Shown piece by piece: positions 34,130 through 45,816 of a stretch of DNA of 64,000 nt (position 1 is the stretch's first letter; the number at the start of each line of letters is the position of its first letter). Origin of the DNA: Atlantibacter hermannii (GTDB taxonomy: Bacteria; Pseudomonadota; Gammaproteobacteria; Enterobacterales; Enterobacteriaceae); contig NZ_JAAATR010000018.1 of NCBI RefSeq assembly GCF_009907385.1, positions 1 to 64,000 of the forward strand, read 5' to 3'. Made by a program: the position numbers and the translations under genes. The notes beneath the pieces were generated by a model. The model was not told where the DNA came from, did not search any database, and saw only the letters and a list, made by a program, of their open reading frames with translations.

Positions 34130-35584
34130 ATGACAACACAAGCACTCCAGGACAGTGAATTCTTTCAGACGGGCTATCTGGTTAATGGCGAATGGCATCA
34201 GGCCGACGAAACCTTTGACGTACTGAATCCGGCAACGGGTGAAGTCATTGCCAAAGTGGCAAAAGCGGGTAAGAAAGAGACGCAGGCCGCTATCGCAGCA
34301 GCCAGCAAGGCATTTCCGGCCTGGCGGGAAAAGACGGCGAAAGAGCGTTCCACCTTGCTGTACCGCTGGTTTGAACTGATCAACGAAAACAAAAGCTGGC
34401 TGGCGCGGTTAATGACGCTGGAACAGGGTAAGCCGCTGAAAGAAGCGGAAGGCGAAGTGGACTATGCGGCCAGTTTTATCCAGTGGTTCGCCGAAGAGGC
34501 GAAACGCGCTAACGGCGAAATTATTCCTCCAGCCAAGCCGGGCTCGCGCATCCTGGCGACCCGCGAACCGGTGGGCGTGGTGGCGGCCATCACTCCGTGG
34601 AATTTCCCGATGGCGATGCTGACCCGCAAACTCGGTCCGGCGCTGGCTGCGGGCTGTACCGGGGTGATTAAACCCGCCAATAACACCCCGCTGTGCGCGT
34701 TTGCTCTACTGGCGCTGGCGAAAAAGGCGGGCATTCCGGATGGCGTGCTTAACGCCGTAGCCGGTAAGACGCCGGAAATCAGCGATGCGATTATGGAGAG
34801 CCATGAAGTACGCAAAATTTCGTTCACCGGGTCAACGGCGGTGGGTAAAACCCTGGTGCGCAACGCGGCGGAAACCATGAAAAAAGTCTCCATGGAGTTA
34901 GGGGGCAATGCGCCGTATATCGTGTTCGACGACGCGGATATCGATGCAGCGGTGAAAGGCGCGATCGCCAATAAATTCCGCAACGCCGGGCAGGTGTGCG
35001 TCAGCGTTAACCGCTTTTTTATTCAGGATGGCGTCTATGACCGCTTCGTCAATCAACTGGCTGAGGCGGTGAAGCAGTTAAAAGTCGGCAATGGCCTCGA
35101 CGAGGGCGTGATTGTCGGACCGCTGATTGAGAAAGCGGGTGTGGATAAAGTACGCGAGCACGTGGAAGATGCCATCGCCAAAGGCGCGAAAGTGCTGGCG
35201 GGCGGTAAAGCACACGAACTCGGCGGCAATTTCTGGCAACCAACGGTGCTGATTGACGCCACAGACGACATGAAGCTCGCCCAGGAAGAGACTTTCGGGC
35301 CGCTGGCTGCCTGCTTCCGCTTCAGCAGCGAAGAAGAGGCCATCAGGCGCGCCAACAACACGCCGTATGGCCTGGCCGCCTACTTCTATACTCAAAATCT
35401 CCAGCGGGCATTCCGCGTCTCCTCGCAGCTGGAAAGCGGGATGATCGGCGTAAACGACTGCGCGGTTTCTACCGAACTTGGGCCGTTCGGCGGCGTGAAA
35501 GAGTCGGGGCTGGGGCGCGAAGGATCGGTGCTGGGGCTGGAGGAGTATCTGGAAGTGAAAACTCTGCATATCGGCGGACTGTAA
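34130..35584 (+). CDS. NAD(P)-dependent aldehyde dehydrogenase, succinate-semialdehyde dehydrogenase (GabD) type
   Basis: 484-aa ALDH-superfamily enzyme that oxidises an aldehyde to an acid. Motifs: cofactor site ITPWNFPMAMLTRKLGPALAAG, ISFTGSTAVGKTL, general-base Glu in MELGGNAPYIVFDDAD, and catalytic Cys in FRNAGQVCVSVNRFF. The closest family I recognise is GabD/YneI-like succinate-semialdehyde dehydrogenase. It has its own AGGAGG ribosome site, and a terminator lies before it. E. coli has no gene here between aaeB and yhcO, so it is an accessory insertion. Real substrate unknown; an aromatic aldehyde is possible given its neighbours. Confidence 0.88.
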   Translation: MTTQALQDSEFFQTGYLVNGEWHQADETFDVLNPATGEVIAKVAKAGKKETQAAIAAASKAFPAWREKTAKERSTLLYRWFELINENKSWLARLMTLEQGKPLKEAEGEVDYAASFIQWFAEEAKRANGEIIPPAKPGSRILATREPVGVVAAITPWNFPMAMLTRKLGPALAAGCTGVIKPANNTPLCAFALLALAKKAGIPDGVLNAVAGKTPEISDAIMESHEVRKISFTGSTAVGKTLVRNAAETMKKVSMELGGNAPYIVFDDADIDAAVKGAIANKFRNAGQVCVSVNRFFIQDGVYDRFVNQLAEAVKQLKVGNGLDEGVIVGPLIEKAGVDKVREHVEDAIAKGAKVLAGGKAHELGGNFWQPTVLIDATDDMKLAQEETFGPLAACFRFSSEEEAIRRANNTPYGLAAYFYTQNLQRAFRVSSQLESGMIGVNDCAVSTELGPFGGVKESGLGREGSVLGLEEYLEVKTLHIGGL

Positions 35585-35613
35585 CCGGTGACCACATTGA
35601 TGGGTGACGACCA

Positions 35614-35892
35614 ATGCAAATTTACACTTTTGACTTTGATGAAATCACCGATCAGGCGGATTTTTATCGCGATTTTACCCGGATGTTTGGGCTGACGAAG
35701 CAGCAGGTGAATAATCTCGACAGTTTATGGGAGGTGGTGACGGAGGGGTATTTGCCGTTGCCGCTGGAGATCGAGTTCGTTCACTTATCGGAAGAAAACC
35801 GTCGGCGATTTGGGGCGTTGATTTTGCTGTTTGATGAAGCGGAAGAGGAGCTGGAAGGCCAACTCCGCTTCAATATTCGCCATTCATCGTGA
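35614..35892 (+). CDS. yhcO: Barstar-family protein YhcO
   Basis: 92-aa protein of the barstar (RNase inhibitor) family, closely matching E. coli YhcO (90 aa). The [16 protein letters not shown] start and the acidic [14 protein letters not shown] end are characteristic. No barnase-like RNase is visible in the window, so its target is unknown. Confidence 0.93.
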   Translation: MQIYTFDFDEITDQADFYRDFTRMFGLTKQQVNNLDSLWEVVTEGYLPLPLEIEFVHLSEENRRRFGALILLFDEAEEELEGQLRFNIRHSS

Positions 35893-35895
35893 CCG

Positions 35896-35920
35896 AAAAA
35901 AGCCCCAGGCGAACTGGGGC
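35896..35920 (-). terminator. yhcN terminator
   Basis: GCCCCAG / CTGGGGC stem with a 5-nt loop. On the minus strand it is followed by six T. It sits between convergent yhcO and yhcN. Confidence 0.8.
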
Positions 35921-35946
35921 AAGTCGTCGGACACGACGACGAGGTC

Positions 35947-36213
35947 TTACTTATACAGTTCTGCGGTAGCGTGCCAGGTGTCGCCGGTACGCGCTTCAAT
36001 CACGCGGTACGCCGACGCGCCTTTCTGATCGGCTTTCTCAGCCAGCGCTTCACGCATATCCATCGGCGAGCTGCCGTGCTGGGCAACAGAGATGGTGCCC
36101 ATGGATTGCAGGTTTTGGGCATCCTGTGCGCTAACTTGCTGTACCGCAGCGTTAGCACCGAAAGTCATCAGGGAAGCCAGAGTTACTGCGGCAAGGGTAA
36201 ATGTTGTTTTCAT
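35947..36213 (-). CDS. yhcN: YdgH/BhsA/McbA-like periplasmic protein, YhcN copy 1
   Basis: 88-aa stress-linked periplasmic protein (DUF1471). Signal peptide of about 22 residues ending ANA. The domain ends with the family hallmark GASAYRVIEARTGDTWHATAELYK. Start chosen at 36213 (MKTTFTLAAVTLASLM). Tandem with a second, similar gene at 36308. Confidence 0.92.
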   Translation of the reverse strand: MKTTFTLAAVTLASLMTFGANAAVQQVSAQDAQNLQSMGTISVAQHGSSPMDMREALAEKADQKGASAYRVIEARTGDTWHATAELYK

Positions 36214-36307
36214 CGTCGTTTCCTCGTTTGCTTTACTGTGGTCAGCAGGCGAACTCACTGTACGGACCACAGCATGAATGAATGTATGCAGGTGAAAGGG
36301 CTAATGC

Positions 36308-36571
36308 TTATTTGTACAGCTCAGCAGTGGCGTGCCATTCGTCGCCAGAATGCGCTTCGATAACGCGGTAGGCGGAGGCACCTTTTTCCTGCGCTTTCTG
36401 GTCGAGCATGTCATTCATGTCCATCGGTGAGCTGGTCACGGAAGAGACAGAGACGGTGCCGAGTGACTGACGACCCTGGGCCTGTTGCGCATCGATAGAC
36501 GTTGCGGCAAAAGCGCCAAAGGAGAGCATTGAAAGCAGGCTTAACGTTGCTACGGTTGATTTAATTTTCAT
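36308..36571 (-). CDS. YdgH/BhsA/McbA-like periplasmic protein, YhcN copy 2
   Basis: 87-aa DUF1471 protein, paralogous to its neighbour: both end with a near-identical GASAYRVIEA...GDEWHATAELYK. The signal peptide is MKIKSTVATLSLLSMLSFGAFA. In E. coli K-12 this site holds one yhcN, so this is either a tandem duplication or ancestral pair with divergence in the N-terminal half. The two genes are 94 bp apart on the same strand and may be cotranscribed. Confidence 0.9.
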   Translation of the reverse strand: MKIKSTVATLSLLSMLSFGAFAATSIDAQQAQGRQSLGTVSVSSVTSSPMDMNDMLDQKAQEKGASAYRVIEAHSGDEWHATAELYK

Positions 36572-36917
36572 GATCGTTACCTCGTCGTATTTCTTATCTT
36601 TATCTTTGGGGTCTAATTTCGTGACCCTCATCACAAAATTAAGTATACACTAATCACGGAAAAAATTAATACCACGCTAATTATTTACAATGAAACTTTG
36701 TTTCCAGAAACGGACTTTTTATGCTCTGTGGTTATAAAAAATTCACCTTTAGTGCTTTTAAAAAATGCAAAGCCAGTAAAATCAGACAGATAAATGAATT
36801 TGATGATTTGTGCTTTTTAATTGAGATGTAATGAGGTTGTAACTTTTGACAGCGGGAGGGTGTTTCAGGGAGGTAATAAAAGCGATAACCGCCGCAGGCG
36901 CGGCGGTAGGTGTGAGC
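36572..36917. other. AT-rich gap yhcN-argR
   Basis: 346 bp, AT-rich at 36630-36840, with no gene. It should carry the promoter of the yhcN pair (minus strand) near 36600-36700 and the argR terminator at its right edge. Confidence 0.5.
36889..36908 (-). terminator. argR terminator
   Basis: ACCGCCGC / GCGGCGGT with a 4-nt loop, just past the argR stop, followed on the minus strand by a T-rich stretch. Confidence 0.75.
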
Positions 36918-38749
<1,832 letters not shown>

Positions 38750-38773
38750 GTCATCGTCGCGGGTTCAGAAAGC

Positions 38774-38803
38774 AAAACCGGAACATCAGTTCCGGTTTTT
38801 TTT
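38774..38803. terminator. Bidirectional mdh/degS terminator
   Basis: AAAACCGGAAC / GTTCCGGTTTT with a 4-nt loop and T-tracts, between convergent mdh and degS. Confidence 0.88.
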
Positions 38804-38809
38804 CGCCTG

Positions 38810-39874
38810 TCAGTTGGTTGCCGGGTATTCCTGAATGGTGACCTGGAGCGTGAGTTTTTTATCATCACGCATCACCACCACCGGGATCACCGAGCCAGGG
38901 CGAATTTCCGCCACCTGGTCCATGGTTTCCAGCGCCGAAAGGGCGGGTTTGTTGTTTACCGAGACGATCACGTCGTTGACCTGAATACCGGCATGCGCTG
39001 CCGGGCCGTCCGGGGTCACCTCATTAACGATGATTCCCTGGATCTGATCGATGCCTGCCGCTGGGGCGTGCATCGGCGAGATTTCCCTCCCGCCAATACC
39101 GATATAGCCACGAATAACGCGGCCATCGCGGATCAGTTTGTCCATAATTTTAGTCGCCAGTTGAGTAGGGATAGCGAAGCCGATCCCTTCCGGCGTTTCG
39201 CCGTCGTTGCTTTTATCAAACGACAGCGTATTGATGCCCATTAACTCACCGAGCGAGTTGACCAGCGCACCACCGGAGTTGCCGTGGTTAATCGACGCAT
39301 CGGTTTGCAAAAAACTTTGTCGACCAGACGGATTAAGGCCAATACGCCCGGTGGCGCTGATAATCCCCTGGGTAATAGTCTGGCCGAGGTTGTAGGGGTT
39401 GCCAATCGCCATCACCACGTCGCCGATATGCGGCATGCGTTTGCCGTTGATGGGAATAATCGGCAGCGAGGTGGCGTTGATTTTTAACACCGCCAGATCG
39501 GTCAGGCTGTCAGAGCCGACCAGCAGCGCTTCAAATACCCGTCCATCCTGCAACGCGACGATGATCTGGTCGGCATCGTTAATCACGTGTTTATTGGTGA
39601 GGATATAGCCGCGCTGATCCATGATCACCCCGGAACCCAGGGTGCGGATTTCAAGCTGATTACGCCCACCGTTGCTGACGCCGCGATTATAGACATTCAC
39701 CACCGCAGGCGCGGCGCGGCGCACCGCCGAGTTATAGCTCAGCGGGGTGTCATCTGCGCTGTTATACGCAGGCGTCAATTCGGCGTCGTTTTTGCGTAAT
39801 GACGGCATCAACGCCAGCAAAAGCGCAGCGACAATCAGTCCAAGAAAGACGGGCCGTAAAAGCTTCAGAAACAT
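38810..39874 (-). CDS. degS: Envelope-stress serine protease DegS
   Basis: 354-aa membrane-anchored trypsin-like protease that senses misfolded porins by its PDZ domain and cleaves RseA, starting the sigma-E response. One N-terminal helix (about 7-27). Catalytic triad in LTNKHVIND (His), SLTDLAVLKI (Asp) and NHGNSGGAL (Ser). One PDZ domain at about 255-350. E. coli DegS is 355 aa. Confidence 0.97.
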   Translation of the reverse strand: MFLKLLRPVFLGLIVAALLLALMPSLRKNDAELTPAYNSADDTPLSYNSAVRRAAPAVVNVYNRGVSNGGRNQLEIRTLGSGVIMDQRGYILTNKHVINDADQIIVALQDGRVFEALLVGSDSLTDLAVLKINATSLPIIPINGKRMPHIGDVVMAIGNPYNLGQTITQGIISATGRIGLNPSGRQSFLQTDASINHGNSGGALVNSLGELMGINTLSFDKSNDGETPEGIGFAIPTQLATKIMDKLIRDGRVIRGYIGIGGREISPMHAPAAGIDQIQGIIVNEVTPDGPAAHAGIQVNDVIVSVNNKPALSALETMDQVAEIRPGSVIPVVVMRDDKKLTLQVTIQEYPATN

Positions 39875-39925
39875 GGGTAAACGTTAGTTAGCAGGGAGAC
39901 CGGGGCAGCATACCATGAGATTAGC

Positions 39926-39953
39926 GGACATCACACGCGCCGGTGTGATGTCC
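39926..39953 (-). terminator. degQ-degS intercistronic hairpin
   Basis: GGACATCACAC / GTGTGATGTCC, a perfect 11-bp stem with a 6-nt loop, 13 bp past the degQ stop. It probably ends or attenuates degQ transcription; no strong T-run is seen. Confidence 0.6.
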
Positions 39954-39966
39954 GTGAGGAAAACCC

Positions 39967-41334
39967 TTATCGTAACAGCAGATAGATACTGTCGTTGCCG
40001 CGCACGATATGCAACGCGATAACGGACGGTTTGGATTCCATCAGTTTGCGCATCTCAGCGATGGTGCTGACGCGATCGCTGTTAACGCCAATAATCACAT
40101 CATCTTTATGCAAACCCGCCTGCGCCGCCGCGCTGCCTTTCTCGACGTTCTCGATGGTGACGCCTTTGGTGCCGTCTTTCAGCTGTCCGTCGCTCAGCGT
40201 CGCGCCCTGAAGGGCCGGGATAATCATATCCGCGCTGGCGGATGACGAGGTGCTTTTATCCAGCGTCACTTCCACATCCAGCGGCTTCCCGTCGCGCAGT
40301 AATCCTAATTTAACTTTGGTGCCCGGCGCGGTGGTGGCAATGCGCGAACGCAGTTCGGCAAAGCTACTCAGGGTTTTGCCGTTAAGGCTGACGATCACAT
40401 CGCCAGATTTGATCCCGGCCTTTGCCGAACCGGAATTCGGCAACACTTCGCTGACGAATGCGCCGCGCTGGACGTTGAGATTAAAGGCTTTTGCCAGATC
40501 CGCGCTCATTTCGGTGCCTTTAATGCCTAACAGGCCGCGTTTGATTTCGCCGGACTGTATCAGCTGGGTCGCCAGGGTTTGCGCCATATTGCTCGGAATG
40601 GCGAAGCCGATGCCGACGCTGCCGCCGCCCGGCGCGAGGATCGCGGTGTTAATACCGATCAGCTCGCCGTTAAGGTTCAGCAGCGCGCCGCCGGAATTGC
40701 CGCGGTTAATCGAGGCGTCGGTCTGAATAAAGTTTTCCAGCCCTTCCAGATTGAGACCGCTGCGGCCCAGTGCGGAGATAATCCCGGAGGTGGCGGTTTG
40801 CCCCAGACCAAACGGATTGCCGACCGCCACGGCGAAGTCGCCGACACGCAGGGCATCGGAATCCGCAACGTTAATTTGCGTCAGGTTAGTGGCGTTCTGA
40901 AGTTGCAGCAGCGCGATATCGCTCTGATCGTCGCCGCCGATCAGTTTGGCATCGAATTCGCGGCCATCATTGAGCTGAACGCTGATTTTTTGCGCCTGAT
41001 TAATGACGTGATTATTGGTCAGCACATAGCCTTTGGCCGCGTCGATAATGACGCCGGAGCCCAGGCCTTCAAACGGCTGCGCAGGCTGGTCGGGCATCTC
41101 TTCGCCGAAGAATTTCTTCAGTTCTTCCGGCACTTTTTGGCTCTGCGTGGCGGTGCCCTCAACCTGCACGCTGACCACCGCAGGCAGCACTTTTTCCAGC
41201 ATCGGCGCAAGGCTCGGGATCGCCGCCTGACCCGGCACCTGGGACGGAATAGCCGCTGCCACCTGACTCGGTGTCGAGAGAGATAACCCGACACTTAACG
41301 CTAACGCACTCAACAACAGGGTTTGTTTTTTCAT
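39967..41334 (-). CDS. degQ: Periplasmic serine endoprotease DegQ
   Basis: 455-aa HtrA-family protease/chaperone. Start chosen at 41334 (MKKQTLLLSALALSVGLSL), giving a signal peptide and the exact E. coli length. Catalytic triad in VLTNNHVINQ, DDQSDIALLQL and NRGNSGGALLN. Two PDZ domains occupy about 260-350 and 365-450. Confidence 0.97.
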   Translation of the reverse strand: MKKQTLLLSALALSVGLSLSTPSQVAAAIPSQVPGQAAIPSLAPMLEKVLPAVVSVQVEGTATQSQKVPEELKKFFGEEMPDQPAQPFEGLGSGVIIDAAKGYVLTNNHVINQAQKISVQLNDGREFDAKLIGGDDQSDIALLQLQNATNLTQINVADSDALRVGDFAVAVGNPFGLGQTATSGIISALGRSGLNLEGLENFIQTDASINRGNSGGALLNLNGELIGINTAILAPGGGSVGIGFAIPSNMAQTLATQLIQSGEIKRGLLGIKGTEMSADLAKAFNLNVQRGAFVSEVLPNSGSAKAGIKSGDVIVSLNGKTLSSFAELRSRIATTAPGTKVKLGLLRDGKPLDVEVTLDKSTSSSASADMIIPALQGATLSDGQLKDGTKGVTIENVEKGSAAAQAGLHKDDVIIGVNSDRVSTIAEMRKLMESKPSVIALHIVRGNDSIYLLLR

Positions 41335-41459
41335 GAATGCTCGCTCTCGCAACCTGGAATAAGAAATGTCACCCAAAACGTGTCGATGTTATTGAATTCC
41401 CGAACGGGTAACAATGGAGACATTGTTTCGATTGATATCCTTTACTATACGTCAGGCAC

Positions 41460-41489
41460 AAAAAAACAGGGCGCGAATATCGCGCCCTG
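41460..41489 (-). terminator. zapG terminator
   Basis: CAGGGCGCGA / TCGCGCCCTG, 10-bp stem with a 3-nt loop. On the minus strand it is followed by a run of seven T. Confidence 0.88.
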
Positions 41490-41511
41490 AAGAAAAAATG
41501 CTGTGTAGCGA

Positions 41512-41910
41512 TTAATCGCGTTTCGCACCGTTGCGCAGTAGACCGGATGCGCCTTCAGAATAATCGCGCGGCATCTGCACTGGCGCCTGATCGTTACCGG
41601 CTTCGGACTCTGCCAGACGGTTGCGGAACGGGTTAGACTCCGCCGACATTTCCGGCAGCAGGCTGCTGGAGCTTTTCGCCATGTGCTGATACAGCTGGCG
41701 ATAGTCGTGGGCCATGTTATCCAGCAGTTCGGCGCTGCGGGCGAAATGGCTTACCAGTTCTTCGCGGTACTCTTCCAGCTCCGCCTTGTTTTTTTCCAGC
41801 TCGTACTGGAGGGCCTGTTGCTGACGTAATTTACGATTACCAAAGCGCATTGCGACGGCACCGATGATGATACCCACCACTAACCCAATTAGCGCGTATT
41901 CCCAGGTCAT
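41512..41910 (-). CDS. zapG: Z-ring associated protein ZapG (YhcB)
   Basis: 132-aa inner-membrane protein with one N-terminal helix (MTWEYALIGLVVGIIIGAVAM) and a cytoplasmic coiled coil (about 25-85). It influences cell shape, division and peptidoglycan synthesis. Start at 41910 gives the E. coli length. Divergent from zapE. Confidence 0.95.
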   Translation of the reverse strand: MTWEYALIGLVVGIIIGAVAMRFGNRKLRQQQALQYELEKNKAELEEYREELVSHFARSAELLDNMAHDYRQLYQHMAKSSSSLLPEMSAESNPFRNRLAESEAGNDQAPVQMPRDYSEGASGLLRNGAKRD

Positions 41911-42105
41911 GAACATCTCCCGTTGTATTGTGTTTCCGTAGGGTAAGCATAGCGAGGTCTGCCTCACCTTCGCCCAATAATGCCACTATAACCGCTAACG
42001 GTGCAGAAGTGGAATCCTGGAGGCGCATCGCGTAGTGTAGTACGGCCTTTTTTTCGCCAGCCGTGATCTACGGCAAACCGATTTTCAAGGAATAACAACA
42101 ACATC

Positions 42106-43230
42106 ATGCAAAACCTTTCCCCCACATCGCGTTATCTTCAGGCACTTCAGGATAAATCCCATCAACCTGATGACGTCCAGCGCGAGGCGGTCAGCCGTCT
42201 CGATGCTATCTGGCAGGCACTGACGGCGAAGCGTGCCGAACCGTCGCAGGAGCAGGGGCTGAAAGCCGCGTTCAGCAAACTGCTGGGCAAACGCCCGAGC
42301 GCGCCGCCAGCGCCGGTACGCGGCTTATATATGTGGGGCGGCGTCGGGCGCGGCAAAACCTGGCTGATGGATATGTTCTACCAAAGCCTGCCGGGGGAGC
42401 GTAAGCAGCGTCTCCACTTTCACCGCTTTATGCTGCATGTGCATGAAGAGCTGGGGCAGTTGCAGGGGCAAACCGACCCGCTGGAAATCATCGCCGATCG
42501 GTTTAAAGCCAAAACCGATGTGCTGTGCTTTGACGAATTTTTTGTCTCTGATATCACCGACGCCATGCTGCTGGGCGGCTTAATGAAAGCGCTGTTCAGC
42601 CGGGGCATTACTTTGGTGGCGACCTCTAACATCCCGCCGGACGAGCTGTATCGCAACGGTTTACAGCGCGCCCGTTTTTTACCGGCGATAGAGGCCATCA
42701 AACAGTATTGCGATGTGATGAACGTTGACGCGGGGATTGATTACCGCCTGCGCACCCTGACCCAGGCGCACCTGTGGCTCACGCCGCTTAATGACGAGAC
42801 GCGCCAGCAGATGGACACCCTGTGGCGGGCGCTGGCAGGCAGCACGCGGGCCAGCGCCCCGACGCTGGAAATCAATCATCGTCCGCTCGCGACAGTGGGC
42901 GTCGAAAACCAAACCCTGGCCGTGAGCTTCGAGACGCTGTGCGTCGAGGCGCGCAGCCAGCACGATTACATCGAGCTGTCGCGCCAGTTCCACACCGTGA
43001 TACTGCATGACGTGGCGGTGATGACGCCGCGTATGGAAAGCGAAGCCCGGCGGTTTATCGCGCTGGTGGATGAGTTTTACGAACGCCACGTTAAGCTGGT
43101 GGTTTCCGCCGCCGCGCCGATGTTTGACATCTATCGCGGCGAGCGGCTGAAATTCGAGTTCCAGCGCTGCCTGTCGCGGCTTCAGGAAATGCAGAGCGAG
43201 GAATACCTCAAACGCGAGCATATGCCGTAA
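42106..43230 (+). CDS. zapE: Cell-division ATPase ZapE
   Basis: 374-aa AFG1-type AAA ATPase that binds FtsZ under stress or low oxygen. Walker A GGVGRGKTWLMD (Lys84), Walker B VLCFDEFFVSD, and sensor region VATSNIPPDELY. Length equals E. coli ZapE. Confidence 0.96.
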   Translation: MQNLSPTSRYLQALQDKSHQPDDVQREAVSRLDAIWQALTAKRAEPSQEQGLKAAFSKLLGKRPSAPPAPVRGLYMWGGVGRGKTWLMDMFYQSLPGERKQRLHFHRFMLHVHEELGQLQGQTDPLEIIADRFKAKTDVLCFDEFFVSDITDAMLLGGLMKALFSRGITLVATSNIPPDELYRNGLQRARFLPAIEAIKQYCDVMNVDAGIDYRLRTLTQAHLWLTPLNDETRQQMDTLWRALAGSTRASAPTLEINHRPLATVGVENQTLAVSFETLCVEARSQHDYIELSRQFHTVILHDVAVMTPRMESEARRFIALVDEFYERHVKLVVSAAAPMFDIYRGERLKFEFQRCLSRLQEMQSEEYLKREHMP

Positions 43231-43902
<672 letters not shown>

Positions 43903-43914
43903 TCGGGATTATAG

Positions 43915-44310
<396 letters not shown>

Positions 44311-44340
44311 TTCCTTTCTGCTCTGCAGAATCGAATGGCG

Positions 44341-44370
44341 AAAAAACCCGGTCCTGTACCGGGTTTTTTT
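44341..44370 (+). terminator. rplM-rpsI terminator
   Basis: ACCCGGT / ACCGGGT with a 5-nt loop followed by a run of T, 30 bp after rpsI. Confidence 0.9.
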
Positions 44371-44624
44371 ATGGATGTTTACCTGGAAAAAACCTAAATC
44401 ACTGGTGTGGCATTACTTTTAAGGCAAATCCCGCATCCCCTCACCACAAAGCCCTCAAAATCTGGTAAACTATCATCCAATTTTCTGCCCAAATGCTGGT
44501 AACTGTTCACATTTTGGTCTGAGCACGGGCTGCGATGTCAGTTCGGCAGGGAAGGGTAACCCATAAAGGCTGGCCGCCGTTGCGGCTGGCAGCAGTATTT
44601 TTCTGAATATACCTGGAGGTTTTC
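44371..44624 (+). promoter_or_regulatory. sspAB promoter region
   Basis: Non-coding region between the rpsI terminator and sspA. An extended -10-like TGGTAAACT lies at about 44463, followed by a long leader. The ribosome site CCTGGAGG is just before the sspA start. Promoter placement is tentative. Confidence 0.45.
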
Positions 44625-45266
44625 ATGGCTGTCGCTGCCAACAAACGTTCGGTAATGACGCTGTTTTCTGGTCCTACTGATATCTATAGCCATCAGGTTC
44701 GTATCGTCCTGGCAGAGAAGGGTGTCAGTTTTGAAATCGAACATGTGGACGCCGATAACGTTCCGCAGGATCTGATCGACCTCAACCCGAATCAAAGCGT
44801 TCCGACCCTGGTAGACCGTGAACTGACGTTGTGGGAATCCCGCATCATCATGGAATACCTTGATGAGCGTTTCCCTCATCCTCCGCTGATGCCGGTCTAC
44901 CCGGTGGCGCGCGGTGAAAGCCGTCTCTACATGCATCGTATCGAAAAAGACTGGTACAGCCTGATGGAGGTTGTTGTCAACGGTTCCGCGCAGGAAGCTG
45001 ACAACGCGCGTAAACAGCTGCGTGAAGAGCTGCTGGCGATCGCCCCGGTATTTGGTCAAAAACCCTACTTCCTGAGCGATGAATTCAGCCTGGTGGACTG
45101 CTACCTGGCGCCGCTGTTGTGGCGTTTGCCGCAGCTGGGCATCGAACTGGCGGGCGCAGGCTCTAAAGAGCTGAAGGGCTACATGACCCGCGTATTCGAG
45201 CGCGACTCCTTCCTCGCTTCCCTGACGGAAGCCGAGCGCGAAATGCGTCTGCAAACCCGGGGCTAA
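44625..45266 (+). CDS. sspA: Stringent starvation protein A
   Basis: 213-aa RNA-polymerase-associated protein with a glutathione-transferase fold but no GST activity. It acts in stationary-phase acid tolerance and lowers H-NS. N-terminal thioredoxin-like domain (VMTLFSGPTDIYSHQVRIVLAEKG), then the helical domain with FLSDEFSLVDCYLAPLLWRL. The PHPP motif of the conserved surface pocket is visible (FPHPPLMP). Confidence 0.97.
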   Translation: MAVAANKRSVMTLFSGPTDIYSHQVRIVLAEKGVSFEIEHVDADNVPQDLIDLNPNQSVPTLVDRELTLWESRIIMEYLDERFPHPPLMPVYPVARGESRLYMHRIEKDWYSLMEVVVNGSAQEADNARKQLREELLAIAPVFGQKPYFLSDEFSLVDCYLAPLLWRLPQLGIELAGAGSKELKGYMTRVFERDSFLASLTEAEREMRLQTRG

Positions 45267-45271
45267 ACCGA

Positions 45272-45763
45272 ATGGATATGTCGCAACTTTCTCCACGTCG
45301 TCCGTATCTGCTGCGAGCCTTCTATGAATGGCTGCTGGATAACCAGCTCACGCCGCACCTGGTCGTGGATGTGACGTTGCCGGGCGTTAACGTGCCGATG
45401 GAATACGCGCGTGACGGTCAAATCGTGCTGAACATCGCGCCGCGCGCGGTGGGCAATCTGGAGCTGTCCAACGACGAAGTGCGTTTTAACGCACGTTTCG
45501 GCGGTGTGCCGCGCCAGGTGTATGTCCCGCTGGCGGCGGTGCTGGCGATTTATGCACGTGAAAACGGCGCAGGCACCATGTTTGAGCCGGAATCCGCTTA
45601 TGATGAAGAAGCGTCCAGCTTAAACGATGATGATTCAGGCATGGCGGAAAATGAAACCGTGATGTCAGTTATCGACGGCGACAAACCCGATCATGAAGAC
45701 GATTCGCCGGATGACGATCCGCCGCCGCGCGGTGGCCGTCCGTCGCTACGCGTTGTGAAGTAA
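45272..45763 (+). CDS. sspB: ClpXP adaptor SspB
   Basis: 163-aa adaptor that delivers ssrA-tagged proteins to ClpXP. The N-terminal dimeric ssrA-binding domain (about 1-115) is followed by an acidic linker rich in Asp and Glu, and the ClpX-binding tail RGGRPSLRVVK. Five bp after sspA. It is the last gene of the block syntenic with E. coli 72-74 min. Confidence 0.97.
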   Translation: MDMSQLSPRRPYLLRAFYEWLLDNQLTPHLVVDVTLPGVNVPMEYARDGQIVLNIAPRAVGNLELSNDEVRFNARFGGVPRQVYVPLAAVLAIYARENGAGTMFEPESAYDEEASSLNDDDSGMAENETVMSVIDGDKPDHEDDSPDDDPPPRGGRPSLRVVK

Positions 45764-45794
45764 AAAAAGCCAGGGCATAAACCCTGGCTTTTTT
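45762..45794. terminator. Bidirectional sspB/darP terminator at the rearrangement junction
   Basis: AAAAAAAGCCAGGG CATAAA CCCTGGCTTTTTT. It serves convergent sspB and darP, which are not neighbours in E. coli. Confidence 0.9.
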
Positions 45795-45816
45795 ATGTCT
45801 GAATACAACGCTGCGT

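Noticed and set aside
45764-45816. Insertion sequence or rRNA as cause of the rearrangement
   Set aside because: The whole gap is a terminator plus a few bases; no transposase remnant, no long repeat and no rRNA sequence is visible.
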